DNA of 64,000 nt from Paratinospora sagittata (taxonomy: Eukaryota; Streptophyta; Magnoliopsida; Ranunculales; Menispermaceae). Below the pieces are notes generated by a model. It was not told the origin of the DNA, ran no database searches, and saw nothing but the letters and a program-made list of their open reading frames with translations. A program made the position numbers and the translations under genes. Where the stretch lies: NCBI GenBank assembly GCA_035771175.1, contig CM069607.1:8943501-9007500 (forward strand), given 5' to 3'. Of this stretch, positions 44,873 through 57,912 are shown piece after piece. Numbering within the stretch: the stretch's first letter is position 1; each line of letters opens with the position of its first letter.

Positions 44873-47644
44873 TGTGACGTCCCGAAAATTATTTCATATA
44901 GCCCATAACCCAATCGCATTTTGCCCAAACTCTATGTGTTGGCTTGATATGTTTGGTGTTTGTTTGATGGTTGTATATTTGATGCTTAATAATGTATATA
45001 AATATGTGCATTATAAATTGTATATGGGTCATGTTAAATTAAAGTATAATGCATATGTTATTATTTATGCATGGGCCCATTAAACCATGAATTAATATGG
45101 GTTAGGATTGATTTAAATAAAAGGATAAATGAGAATGAAAATTTGGTGTATTAAATGATTGGACATTTAAAATACATGGGAGTATGAGATTGGTTAAAGT
45201 ACATGTGGTTGGTATGGGCAGTATGAGACCAACACATGTCAAGATGGTCCATGAGAATGAACAAGTGTCTCATGCTCCATTTCTCTTCTCCAACACATGT
45301 CAAGTTGGTGCATGAGATTGGAAAAGTGTCACATGCCCCATTTCTCTTCTCCAACACATGTCAAGTTGGTGCATAAAAATGGACAAGTGTCCCATGCCCC
45401 ATTTCTCCTCTCCAACACATGTCAAGGTTGGTGCATGAAAGTGGAAAAGTGTCCCATGCCCACTTCTCTTCTCCAAGGAAGTGCTAGAGAGTAAGGTGAG
45501 TGGAGGGAAAGGAAAAAAAAAAGAGAGAAAGAAAGAGAGAGTTGCTTGAGGAAAATCTCTGCAACGTTTTCATCAAAGAGCTGAATCTTCGGGATATATG
45601 GTCAGATTGAGCTCAAACTTTGTCAGCAAGTTCGTAGCTTATGGTTATTCATTCTGTTGGTGGAGATCTTGATTAGAGGTTTCGTCTGAGAGATATAACC
45701 TCTCAAACAAAGCTGGTCGTAAAGTCTGGATTTCTTGCGCAGTTTCGATCAAACTAATAGATATACTAAATCTACCGTTGGATGGATATGATATTTGGTT
45801 ATGTGGTTTAAAACTTATCTTTCTACATTATGAACAGTGGAGATGTTTATGGGTTAAGTATGTTGTGTGATTAGAGACTTGTTCATCAAAGAGACTTATC
45901 TTTTCGGTCCACCGTTGGATTGAGCTTATTTTTAGACAGAAGGTTTGTTTCTTAACATAATTCAATATGTACGGTTACTTTTGTGATTAAATATTTTTGT
46001 TGGGAGATTAATACATCTGAACAGAATATTAAATGAAGAATTGGTAGGGTTGCTTGTATTAGACCTAAATTTAGAATATGAACTTAGACCTTTCTAAATA
46101 GCTTGCATGTCAACTATGTTGACCTGGTTGCCATTGTTGATGAACCCATGATGCAAAATCAGTGATATACATGGCTGAACATGGTGACCTAGTGTAAATC
46201 GGCAATATGGCCAAAGTATGAAAAATTTTATATTTTAGGGCTTTTGATGCTTTTGGCCTAGAATCATGGAATTGATGCAACTTATGTTTAATTAAGCATG
46301 ATTAGGGTTGATTATGCTACTGATTTGGTGGTTGTGACCATATCATGGGTTATGCCTACTTGTGATCAAGTGGCCCAATTTGAGCATGTTTATGCCTAAG
46401 GAATTGAAAATCAGTATTTTTGAATAATAGAATGGTTTATGAATGAGAACTATGCATTAGAGGCCTAAGTTATGTGATTTGAGTTGAATGGTGGGATTAG
46501 ATGAGATTTAGGCCTATTGTTTATATGTGGGCTGATTTAGGGTTGATGTGTAATGTCTATGTGATTGAGCATAGAAATTGATGTATGAATGGATATTGAT
46601 GAATGTTTCAGGACCTTGATTGGATTGATTCGGTTTGGTGTTCGTGTGTGGTTAGATACTCTCGCGAGGCTTGGTTGTGAGTAGACTTCATTTATGATTA
46701 TATCTTTTATGTCATCATATCACTTATATATATTGTATGTTGAAAGCATGAATGTGTTTTAATGTTTTGAATTATGCATTGATTTGAGAAAACCTTATGA
46801 CTTTGGTTGGGCCCATCTATCTGGCTAATAGGGGGACTTAACCTTGTCATAGGAGGGTTTTAAAAAGGAAATATTTGGGGATGAGAACAGTACGGTGAAA
46901 TAGAAGTGCACTAGTAACCTCAATGCATGTGGAATGTGGATCCAAATTGATAAGCTTTTACTTGCATCGAACTTATTATAAATGCTTGATATCTATATGT
47001 TATGAGCTTTTAATCATGCTACACATTGACATGCATACATGATATTTATTGATGAGTATTGATAGCATATTTGAATTCTATTCACTGGGCACTGTTGGCT
47101 CACCCTCATTTTCCTCTTTCAGGTCCTTCTGTCCTGAATAAGGGCAAATGAGTAGTCATATCTTGAGGGTCTTGCCGGCGAGAGAATCTAAGGCCTCGAT
47201 GTGAGTTGAGAGGCATTTTGATTGAATTGTGTTTGAAATTATGATGTATTATATTTTGGACTATGTAATTATAACATTTACCACATTGTAGTATGAGTGA
47301 GTTGAGACTTGTTAGATAGACCATGTGGGCACATGAGGGTTTTTTTGTACCCATAGTTTTGGACTTTATGTGTATGTCAATCTTGACGGACTGTAGGGAT
47401 TATGACGATTTTATTTATGGTTAATTTTTTATGGAGTACCTCTTGTCTTGGATGATTAATACTGCTGGCAGTTTTGTTTAGTACCTTTTTATATTATGTC
47501 GTTGTTTGGGATAAGGCTCGTAGGGTCTCAACCACCTCACAAAGGTTGAGAAGTGGTTGGAGATGCCTACGCCGGGCATCCTGCCCCGGCATTCCTCACA
47601 CCATTCCTTGCGGTGTTGGTGGTCCGGGGTGCGGGGTCGCCACA
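44873..47644 (+). mobile_element. Solo LTR B (2.77 kb), TSD TAAGA, inserted in the pararetrovirus
   Basis: Starts TGTGACGTCCCG and ends GGGGTCGCCACA. Perfect TSDs TAAGA flank it (44868-44872 and 47645-47649). The conserved block shared with LTRs A and C is at 47080-47123 (TTCACTGGGC...GGCTCACCC). No coding capacity. Short direct repeats built on CAACACATGTCAAG occur at about 45230-45430. Confidence 0.85.
45230..45480 (+). repeat. About 60-bp tandem repeats inside solo LTR B
   Basis: The unit CAACACATGTCAAGTTGGTG...ATGCCCCATTTCTCTTCTC recurs four times with small differences, followed by an A/G-rich stretch to about 45540. Confidence 0.85.
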
Positions 47645-47649
47645 TAAGA

Positions 47650-48970
47650 TGCCTTCGCTTTATCAAAAGAAGATGGTGATGGGAAGAACATCTTGCTTTC
47701 TACTTTATGTGACAGATGGGACAACAGGAAGAAGATAAATTTAATGAGCTAGAATCTAATGAGCTAGCAGATGGGACAACAGGAAGAACTGTGGACGTCG
47801 TTGTAGAAGACTCAACCTGCAAGGAAGAAGGCGTTCCTGACAGATGACGATTTCGCGGGATGAAAGACTGGCGATATGTTTGTCGATGAAGGAGATGATG
47901 AACAACTGGTAAGTTAGTGTGGATATTCTGGTGACGGTGACTATAAAGGGCACAGATCATAGCACTGAGTCTGAAACGTGGATATGAATATCCTGGAGCC
48001 AAAGAATCATGAAGACCAACGGGAGTTGATCGGTTCATGGGAAGGAGATAAATTCTCTGCGACTTCTTCATCAAGGTCATCGTTCAGGGAGTCCCAATAA
48101 GCTTGAGAGCACTGGTATTGGTCCGTTGAAGGAGAAAGATGACCAGAAGCTATGAGAACAGCTTTTTCATCATCTTCAGCTTGCTGGGCTTCAACGATTT
48201 CTTCGTATGTGAGAGGAGTGTTAGCTCGATTTTGTGTCGGTGGAGAAACTGGACGATCAGGAGCCAGATTCTGGACCAGAGAAGTAAGGTGTTCTTCTGG
48301 AATGAACTCTCTAGGGCCGTGAATCACAGGAGAAATATTGTCTGGTTGATTGTTGATTTCATTCAGAAATGTGCACAAACCGGTGAGTACCTATGGAGGT
48401 GGATTACAGGAATATGTCTGAAATTACTGCAAGTAGTGTTCAACAATTAACCCTTGAGGTGAGTCTGAGAAGGGTTGATGACATATATATATGGCATGTA
48501 GGCTTTGCGAAAATAGTTGGCATATTTCATTGACCTGAGCAGTCCATATTTGAAGAGGAGCAAACAGTTGAAGGCAAGCATGCAACAATGTCGTTTGTTG
48601 CCTGAGTTGATGCTGGAGCTGATGGGGAATGAATGCTACAACAATCTTATAGAGACACGAAACACACCAGATGTACCAGTACAAATTTTTTGTAAGTTCG
48701 GTACGAAGGTGGATGATGAACAGATAGGGTCGTGTCTAGTTGAATGGATTACCCTGGTTGATCTGTTCTGGAAAGTCCATGAGATGCCGATGGGCATAGT
48801 AGAACATATAGGACCGGGCCAACTCGTTAACTTCATGGGCCGTTTTGGGCTCTGGATTTCCTGGAGGAATAGTGATAGCACAAATGAGTGGGATGGATCC
48901 AGATTGATATACCAATTGTATGGGCTTGGGCCTTGTAACAATGTTGGGCTGCAACAATGTTGTAGCATCC
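47650..48970 (-). pseudogene. Pararetroviral 3' region downstream of RNase H
   Basis: Open but broken frames on the minus strand (for example 48957-48736, 48684-48424, 48378-48007 and 48080-47700). Position after RNase H corresponds to the second open reading frame of florendoviruses or the inclusion-body protein of caulimoviruses. I cannot assign the function. The 48378-48007 frame is acidic and Pro-rich. Confidence 0.55.
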
Positions 48971-48972
48971 TG

Positions 48973-50886
48973 TTAATAATGGTAGTTGGGCCTTGAGAGA
49001 AAATCTGCTAAAACATTCTTATTGCCTGGAATGTGTTTTACAGTAAAAGTGTACTGTGTGAACCATTCTTGTGGTCGAAGAAGTTGAGCAGAAGGCACCA
49101 ATTTATTTTTGAATTCCAGCATCTTTGGAAATGATGAACTATCCATTTGAATTTCAAAATTTGCTGGTATGAGGAAGAAGGCAAACTTCTGAATACCATA
49201 TTTAACAGCAAGTATCTCTTTGATGGAGATATGGTAATGAAGTTCTGCATCAGTAAACTTTCCACTATGATATCCACAAATGTGTTCTTTATTATCCAAT
49301 TTTTTGAGGAGAACAGCTCCCCAGTAGTGATCAGAAGCATCGGTATGAAGAATTAGAGATCCGGTAGTTGGAAGAACTAGTGGAGGGGGGTTCTGACAGG
49401 CTTTCTTCAGATATTCAACAGCTTGGGTGTGTATATTTTTCCAAGGAGGAGGATCTTTCCGTAAGATGGAGGAAAGTACAGAGGTGTATTGACTTACACG
49501 TGGCAAAAATGACCGTAAATAATTTACAACACCAAGAAATTGTTGTCATTGTTGTTTTGTGAGATTGGAATCTGGAAATTGCAGAAGTTCGACTGCAATA
49601 TGAGAACCTGGTTGGTAAACTCCATTGAAAAATTTCATACCTAGAAAATCAATCTCTGAAGTATTGAGAATGCTTTTCTTTTCAGAGAGCATGATTCATG
49701 AGGCTTCAGTAATATCCAGAAATTGAGAGAGCAACTGTTGATGATCAGCATCATTCTTGGATAAGAGTAATATATCATCAATATAAATTAATGCAGTATG
49801 TAGAAGAGAAGCATAGATCTTTGTTATTGCTTTCTGAAAAAGAGATGGAACAACCTTAAGACCAAAAGGCATAACCGTCCATTGATAATGTGTATTAGGA
49901 ATGCAAAACGTTGTTTTGGGACGATCATCAGGGTGAACACCAAGTTGCCAAAATCCTGCTTTAAGATCAAATTTGCTATAAACAGTAGATCCTGCAAGCA
50001 GTGTGAGCTGGGACGAGATTTTTGGTAATGAGAACTTATCATCACGTAAGAAGGTGTTCAGAGACTTATAATTTATCGCAAGCCGTTTCTTACCGCGTCT
50101 TTGTTCAGCTCGTTTGTTGACGTAAAAAGCTTGACATGCCCAATCAAAATTTGTAGGTTCAATCAAACCTTGGGCAAGCAATTCAGCACATTCTTTCCTG
50201 GCAAGCTCTAATTCATCTGGAGGCATTCCTGGATGAATAGCTTTTGTAGGGTTGATATCTTCATTGAGCTTGAATGGTAAATGGACATAAAAATTTTCAT
50301 TCTTCCATAAAGGATGAGGATTAGTGAAATCCTTGTGAGACTCAGTAAAAGACTTTTGAAGTCTGGTTTGGAGAGTATCAGCATCCTGGATAGTATACAA
50401 TTTTGAAATAGTTGTATATGGAAGAAATTGTTGTTTGTAGCGAATACCTATAGGTAGTATTCTGAGTGGAGTCATGGAATAGATGTCCATACTGAGTAAG
50501 ATATCTTTGTCAGGAAGATCACAACCAATGATATGGGTCCACATAGTTAAATCTGGAAAGAACTTCAAACTGATTTTCTTTGCAGTAATTAGATGGGTTT
50601 GAAAAACTTCATTATTGGTTGCTTTGAAAGATTCAGTGTGGGGCTTCCAACAATCTTTGGGAAGTATGCAAGGATTCATCATACTTTTGAATGCACCTGT
50701 ATCAAAATACGCAATTACCTTAATAGGTTGGTCATATTTTGATTGAAGAAGGGATATCTGGGCATACGGCATCAAATGCATTGGGGCTGCTAAAAATGTT
50801 GGAAATGTTGGTTGAGAAACCATGACCATATAAGGATCATCAGAACTGGAAGAAGAATATGAAGAGTAGTCTTGATAAGCAAACAT
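48973..50886 (-). pseudogene. Pararetroviral protease / RT / RNase H pseudogene
   Basis: 50886-49696 carries the DTG protease motif (50703-50695), RT motifs including MPFGLK and YIDD (49785-49774), then an in-frame stop at 49696-49698. The same frame continues, has a second stop at 49546-49548, and runs through RNase H (TDASDHYWGA near 49345-49318) to 48973. Related to reverse transcription in caulimovirids; not functional here. Confidence 0.9.
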
Positions 50887-50889
50887 TTT

Positions 50890-52717
50890 AGCTTCATCAG
50901 AAGATTCTTGTTCTGAGAAGATTGATTCAATATCCTGCTCATCACAAAGTGAATAGGACTTTTGAATCTGATGGATCAGATGTTGACTTTTTTTCTTGTC
51001 AGGGCATTATTTTTCATAATGACCTGGTTTTTTGCATATATAACATCTGGAATCTTTGGGGGAAGAACCACGTCGTTTGAAGTAACGAAGACGACGTTTC
51101 TTTTTCCAGGGAAACCCTTTCTTGTTGTTCTTTGAGAAAAACTTAGGTTTCTTGTTTTTCTTCCAAAAAGGTTTAGGTTGGGAACCCTTCTGGCCTTGAC
51201 AAATACATTTCTTCTTGCATCCAATTTCAAGGTATTTCTTATCACATGCTAACTTGTAGTTATTGGCAGGGTCAGACATATCTTTGACAAATTTTCGCAT
51301 TTCACATAATTTGTCGATAGCTGTCAGACGATTCTGAAATATTTCAGCAATAAATATCTGATCAAGTGGTCTGCTCGGTAGCAATAAGAAGCCGATTTAA
51401 TTCTGGATGGCATTCTGTAGGAAGAGAAGCTATGAAAATATTCTTCAAATCTGGTTTGTCGTTTCTACCAAGATGATGATACCGGTGTACCATTCTAGTA
51501 TAGTGTCGGAAAAGATATTTGCGATCTAGAGAACAACACTTCATGGTGAAGAATTCTTGTTTAAACTTCTTTTCGATAATCGAGTGATCTCCAACGAATT
51601 CTTTGAACATCAACTGATAAACATCAACGACGGATAATTGAATAAGTTGGAGGATACGATATTCACCAAGGTTAACATGCCAATCACGAACAAAACTAGT
51701 ACATCGAGATAAGAATTCTCGTACAACTTCTTCAGATGTTTTGCCATTGATGAGTTGATTGGTCATCCATGCACACCAAGATAATAACTTAAGACGTCAT
51801 TTGTCTGGAGGAACATCATCAAGAGAAAACCAAGGACCATTCCTGGGTTTATTGTGATGGTTAGGACGTGGAGGATCTTAGGCAGGAGTTTCATCAGTAG
51901 TGGTATCTGTAAATTCTTCATCTCCAGAATGAAGTTCATGAATATCGGGCTCATTTGAGGACGAAGCGCCTTGAGCCATATGGATATGTGCAAGAGCTGA
52001 TATATCCATAATCTGTGAATCTTCAGAAGAGGCTGACGTATAGTCAAAAGATTCTGTATCATGTTCTGAAGAGTCAGGTTTAGAATCAGTGGTGGACTCA
52101 TAAGATACTTCTGAAGAGTCTTCTGTAGAAGAAAAATCTAACGATTCAAAAGAAGAACCAATAAATGTGCTTGGAGATACTTCAGTAGAATTCTCAGTAG
52201 AAACATCATTACTATCATCATCTGTAAGATCTTGGTAAAAAGGCTGAACAGGGTTACTCGGAGGTGGTTCAGTAGGTGGTTGTTTAGGGATGGTAGGAAG
52301 ACTAGGAATAGGGACCTCAGGAGGGCCATAATATGCAGGTTCATGTTCCATGGGAGGAACCATGAGAAGTTTTCCTTTATCACTAAACATAGGACGAGGA
52401 CCACGGACAGGTGGAGGTCTTGGAGTTGGAAAATACCTTTGGGTTTTTGGTTGAGGTTTTGGTTTAGAAGCATCATATCTGGCCTTAGGTGTTAACAGAC
52501 TGGCTACAAAATTTTGAGATGCATTTATAGAACTGGGTGTACTAGACACGGGTGAAATGGAATGCATCCTGAAAGTATTGAGGGACATAAGATAAGTTTC
52601 AGGGTACTCAGGCTGTTGGTATTTTTTCATATCTGCGTTACTATTTACGTATACGGCACTGTTTTGTCGGTAGGTACTATTTGAAATAATGGTACTATTC
52701 ATAGGGGCACTATTCAT
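50890..52717 (-). pseudogene. Pararetroviral coat-protein region pseudogene
   Basis: 52717-51878 is a Ser/Pro/acidic disordered segment. About 51766-51010 is coat-protein-like with Lys-rich stretches and a CCHC knuckle (CYICKKPGHYEK) near 51045-51010. The knuckle is cut by a stop at 51007-51009, and frame changes occur near 51370 and 51765-51880. Packaging of viral nucleic acid is the family role. Confidence 0.8.
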
Positions 52718-52793
52718 TGAGTACTATACACAAAGTACTATTTATCGCTGGAAAAGTGTCAGGCTCCGCGAAACCTGTTGACTGACGACTCAA

Positions 52794-53575
52794 ATGGAGG
52801 AGAGCACAGGCAATATGATCAGGTTGACTGCATTTTATTATGCAATTTGGAAGCCGAAGATGGAGGATTTTTTATACATTAAAGATCTGTGGAAGCCGAT
52901 TGTAATGCCGAAGGAGAAAGCCGTGACTACAACTTCGACAGATGACAAGACACCAAAAATAACCAGCACAGACGATGACTGGGCCGTGCTGAACCGAAAA
53001 TGTGCTGCTCAAATCAAACAATGGATCGACAAGAACATTTTCCAAAATTTTGCTAATGAACACGATGCTTACGTTCTTTGGCAAAAGTTGGAGAAAATGT
53101 ATGCGAGGACAACCGTACAAAATAAAGCTAATCTGATGCGACGATTAGTCAATTTGAAGTATAAAGATGGAAATAGCGTATCGGAACACACGAGTGAGTT
53201 CCAAGGCATTGTAGATCAACTCAACTCTATGATGATGATCGTAGAGGACGAGCTACAAGCGTTGTTGTTGCTGAGTTCTCTACCAAAAGTTGGGACACTC
53301 TAGTTGTGTCAGTTAATAACTCAGCTCCTAAAGGCAAGCTTACCCTGGATATGGTAAAAGACAGAATGCTGAACGAAGAGTCTCGACGAAAAGACGATGG
53401 ATATACTTCTGAAACTGAAGCACTTGTCATGGAAAAACAAGGCAAGCAAGAATGGCACGGAAGAAGTAAAAGCAGAAATCCTCGTAACCAAAGTCAGCAA
53501 AGAGGACGCTCGAAGTCCAGATCGTGGCATGAAAAGAAGTGTCATCACTGCGGCAAGCCCGGACACTTCATTTGA
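52794..53575 (+). pseudogene. Copia gag pseudogene (Tork-like)
   Basis: The frame 52794-53303 carries a typical Gag N-region (WKPKMEDFLYIKDLW) and breaks by frameshift at about 53300. It resumes at 53306 to a CCHC knuckle (CHHCGKPGHF) that is cut by a TGA at 53573-53575. Confidence 0.85.
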
Positions 53576-53639
53576 GAATGTAAAAAGTTAAAGGCGAAAC
53601 GATCCAGAAATCAAGAAACAGAAATCCGAACGAATGACA

Positions 53640-56600
53640 CCGCAACTCTCACTGAAGAAGTTGTCATTGTTCGAGATGCTGATTATGTCAACCTTGCATG
53701 TCAAGACTATACATGGGTAGTTGACTCAGGTGTTTCCTACCATGTCACCTCACGACAAGATTTCTTCTCATCCTACACTCAAGGTGATTTCGAACGAGTG
53801 AGGATGGGAAATGATAATGCATCCAAAATTATAGGCATCGACAATATTTATTTAGAAACTAACCTTGGATGCAGGTTACTCTTGAAAGATGTGAGGCATG
53901 TTCCTGATATCCGCCTCAATTTGATCTCCACCGGAATGCTTGATGACGATAGCTACAATAATAACTTTGGTGAAGGAAAATGGAAGCTCACCAAAGGAAA
54001 CTTGGTAATAGCCAAAGGCAAGAAAGATACATCACTCTACCTCACAGAAGCCAAGCTGAGTAGAGGAGAAGTAAATACCATGAGGAAAGAAGTCCCCCCC
54101 CGAGTTATGGCATCAGGGGCTCCGTCACATGAGTGAAAAAGGTCTTAAAATTCTTTCCAAGAAGGAGTTCTTGCCAGGAATGAAAGGTACATCTTTACGT
54201 ACTTGTGTTCATTGTATTATGGGTAAACAACACAGAGTTGCATTTCGTAGTTCCCCACCATCTAAAAAGGAAAATATTCTAGATTTAATACACACAGATG
54301 TTTGTACAATGAGTTGTAAGTCACTAGGAGGTGCTCATTATTATGTGACTTTTATTGATGATCACTCTAGAAAAGTGTGGGCCTTTGCTTTGAAAACTAA
54401 ATATCAAGTGCATGAAGTTTTCAAGCAATTTCATGTAAAAGTTGAGAGAGAAATTGGCAGACGTTTGAAATGTGTACATTCAGACAATGACGGTGAATAT
54501 CGCGGATCATTCGAGGAGTACTGCAGAAGTTTCAGCATCAGGCTGGAAAATCGGTACCAAAGACACCTCAACACAACGGTGTCGCAGAGAGGATGAACAG
54601 AACCATTTGTGAAAGAGTCAGATGTATGCTCTCAAATGCAAAACTGTCAAACTCCTATTGGGGGGAGGCAATGAGGACAGCAGTCGATTTAATCCACCTT
54701 TCTCCATCAGTTCCACTGAACTATGACGTACCATAAAAGGTTTGGAGGGGGAAAGACATTTCTTACAAACGCTCGAAAGTATTCGGCTGCAGAGCATTTG
54801 TTCACATCCCTAAAGACGAGAGGTCCAAGCTGGATGGAAAAGCGAAGCAGTGTATCTTTGTGGATATTCCCATGAAGAATTCGGCTACAGATTTTGGGAT
54901 CCTGTCAACAAAAAGATTGTCAGAAGTAGAGACGTGGTGTTTCTTGAAGATCAGACGATCGAGGATTTTCAGAAACCTGAGAAGCCACAATCAGATGAAA
55001 TTCCAGTTAATCTGGAACCAGTCTCTCCACCACCAAATCCAGATGACAAGGGAGCTGCACCAGATACTGATGATGATGTTCCACCAGCTCAAAGTTCAGA
55101 ACCAGAACAAGTTTCTGAACAAGTCCAACCAGAAGCACAGCTAAGGAGATCCACCAGAGAGCGACAACCAAGTCAAAGATATTCTACTAGCGACTATGTG
55201 ATGGTCACTGACGGGGGAGAACCAGAGAGCTATACCGAAGCTATCACTGACCAGCATAAGACTGAGTGGATGAAAGCCATGCAGGAAGAAATGAAATCTC
55301 TGCATGAGAACCACACATTTGACTTAGTGAAATTACCGCAGGGAAGGAAAGCCCTCAAGAACAAATGGGTGTACAGGATCAAAAGTGAAGAAGGTAGCTC
55401 GCAACCTCCAAAGCAAGATTGGTTGTGAAAGGATTCGGGCAGAAGAAAGGCATTGACTTCGATGAAATCTTCTCATCGGTGGTAAAAATGTCTTCAATCC
55501 GAGTTGTTCTTGGCTTGGCAGCTAGTCTTAATTTGGAGGTTGAACAACTTAATGTAAAAACCGCATTCTTACATGGTGATCTTGACGAGGAAATCTATAT
55601 GGAGCAGCCCGAAGGTTTCCAAGACAAAAGAAAAGAGAAGTTGGTATGCAGGCTAAAGAAAAGTCTGTACGGTTTGAAACAGGCACCGAGGCAGTGGTAT
55701 AAAAAGTTCGACTAGTTCATGGAGAAAACAGAGTACAACCAAACGACAGCTAATCACTACGTCTTCATCAAGAAATTCTCTGATGGTGATTTTATTATTC
55801 TTTTGTTTTATGTTGATGATATGTTAATTATAGGCCAAGATATCGGCAAGATTAACAAGTTGAAGAAAGAGTTGAGCAAGTTCTTTGCAATGAAAGACTT
55901 AGGACCCGCAAAGCAAATCCTTGGCATGAAGATTGTTCGTGGCAGGAAGAACAAGAGACTTTGGCTATCTCAAGAGAAGTATATTGAGAAAGTTTTAGAG
56001 CGGTTCAACATGAGCAAAGCTAAGCCTATTAGTTCTCCACTGGCAAGCCACTTCAAGCTTAATTCGAGCCAGTGTCCTTCAAGCGAGAATGAGAAATCAG
56101 AGATAAGCAATGTGCCTTATGCATCGGTGGTTGGCAGTCTAATGTACGCTATGGTATGCACCAGACCAGGCATTGCTCATGCTGTTGGTGTTGTGAGCCA
56201 ATTTCTATCAAATCCTGGAAATGAACATTGGACGGCAGTCAAATGGATACTCAGGTATCTTAGAGGTACTTCTAGTCATTGTTTATGTTTTGGTAATGAT
56301 AAATCTGTTTAGAAGGATTTACAGATTCAGATATGGCTGGTGACGTGGATACGAGAAAGTCGATATCCGAGTACCTAATAACATTTGCAGGGGGAGCTGT
56401 CTCATGGCAATCACGATTACAGAACTGTATTGCCTTAAGCACCACAGAAGCAGAGTACATTGCAATCACTGAAGGTTGTAAGGAGATCCTATAGATGAAA
56501 AAGTTCCTACAAGAATTGCATCAGAACCAAGAACATTATGTTCTTTATTGCGACAGTCAGAGCGCAATTCACCTCAGCAAGAACTCAACCTTCCACTCAA

Positions 56601-56782
56601 GGTCCAAGCACATCGACGTGCGGTATCATTGGATTCGTGATGTGCTGGAAAATAAACTGTTGCAAGTTGAGAAGATTCACACTAATGACAACGGGACAGA
56701 TATGATGACGAAGTCCCTGACTAGAGAAAAGCTTGTTATCTGTCGAGATATTGCAGGTGTGGAGGAGCCCTGTTACACATGA
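53640..56782 (+). pseudogene. Copia pol pseudogene (Tork-like)
   Basis: Protease VVDSGVSYHV near 53709; integrase 54129-54596 with HTDV and SDNDGEY, then a frameshift near 54590; RT start to 55428, frameshift, 55419-55715 with a TAG at 55713-55715, then 55719-56312 with YVDD (55809-55820). RNase H continues to 56782 through further frame breaks near 56312 and 56490. Confidence 0.88.
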
Positions 56783-56798
56783 GGTGGAAGGGGAGATT

Positions 56799-57329
56799 TG
56801 TTGGTCCACCTCCTCTCTGGTCAGCCAAGGCTGCCACACATGGGCGGCTCAACAAGAAGCAAGGCGGCTAGAAATCTAAGTCAGAATTGGAGGGCCAAAT
56901 GAATAGTCAACAAATGTGGGCTGATCAAATAATTACGAAAATTTCCCCTGTTTGAGCTCTATAAATAGAGCCTTAATTTCATTCTTAAAATTCATTCGGA
57001 GAGATCTAATTCTAGAGATCCAGAGAGCCTCAAAGAGAGTTTCTTTGAGAAGAAAAAGTATGAACCAATTTGTGAAGTTTTACCCACAAATTGAAGATAC
57101 ATAGTTATTGTATTGTTTGTGAGAGATCTACCTAAGGGTGAAGTTTGTAATCTCATTTTATTATAGTAGAAGTATTTAAGCGGCCTACGGGTCCCGTGGT
57201 TTTTTACTTCCTTTTTAGAGGGTTTTTCACGCTAAAAATTGTTGGTGTTATTTTTGTTATATTTATAGTTTAGGAGATTATCCTGGGATTGTGGGATTTA
57301 TTTCTTTACAACCATCGATTTTCCCAACA
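56799..57329 (+). repeat. 3' LTR of the Tork-like copia element
   Basis: 531 bp, TGTTGGTCCACC...TTTTCCCAACA, after the polypurine tract. It contains a good TATA box (CTATAAATAG, about 56951). Confidence 0.85.
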
Positions 57330-57912
57330 GGATGTGATATCTAATTGATAAGATGAGATGATCGTTATTCGATTACATATTTATTATTTTGATATAGTAA
57401 ATATATACATAGTACTATATGATCCACATCGTTATTGTCATGCCCAAGTTTTTTAATTTAGAACAAAATCATAAATCAAATTAAAATAGTTATTGAATTG
57501 TACAAAGAGTTTTGTAGTTTGTATCCCACCAAAAAAAAAATTTAAAAATTGCAGTTTGTTTAAGTTAAGTTCAAACTCACAAAAAGCTATATGTATACAT
57601 ATATATTATTTAAACTTGCCTTAATTTGACTCATAATTAAAACTTAAAATCAGACTAAATGAGAAAATTATTTAAATATATGATTAACGCTTGACATCCA
57701 AAACGGACATTCATAGTGTACGATCCGTTATATATTATTAAATTATTTCAAATTATGTGTTAGTACATAATTTAAGAGACAATTCAAGCATAATCAGAAA
57801 TATATCAACTTAGAGCCATTGGTTCATAAAACTTTCAATTGAAATCAATTTAAATTTTATAAAAATAATCGAAACTAAATTAATGGTAGAAATTGATGTT
57901 ATAAGGAAAAAT
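57330..57912. other. Intergenic gap between two mobile elements
   Basis: AT-rich sequence (583 bases) with no recognised gene or element. Confidence 0.6.

Larger units (their letters stand above)
44500..52790 (-). mobile_element. Endogenous pararetrovirus (Caulimoviridae), decayed and interrupted
   Basis: On the minus strand the order is: a disordered P/S-rich region, coat-protein-like region, CCHC zinc knuckle, DTG aspartic protease, RT with YIDD, RNase H, a downstream region with further open frames, then a promoter-like segment with TATAAAAG. No integrase is present, which separates it from LTR retrotransposons. Frameshifts and stops (for example 51007-51009, 49696-49698, 49546-49548) inactivate it. 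The upstream movement-protein part is not visible. A 2.8-kb solo LTR splits the 3' segment. The gene order fits a petuvirus- or florendovirus-like virus; the genus is not assigned. Confidence 0.88.
52794..57329 (+). mobile_element. Ty1/copia element (Tork/Tnt1-like), 5' LTR not found
   Basis: Gag, protease, integrase, RT and RNase H in order, then a polypurine tract (GGAAGGGGAG) and a 3' LTR (56799-57329). The 5' LTR and primer-binding site that should precede gag are absent; pararetroviral sequence lies within about 80 bases upstream of the gag ATG. Tnt1-like RNase H wording (DMAGD, SRSKHIDVRYHWIR) suggests the Tork lineage. Several stops and frameshifts make it defective. Confidence 0.88.

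Noticed and set aside
52232..52495. Plus-strand open frame inside the pararetroviral coat-protein region
   Set aside because: Shadow of the minus-strand viral frame; no independent motif.
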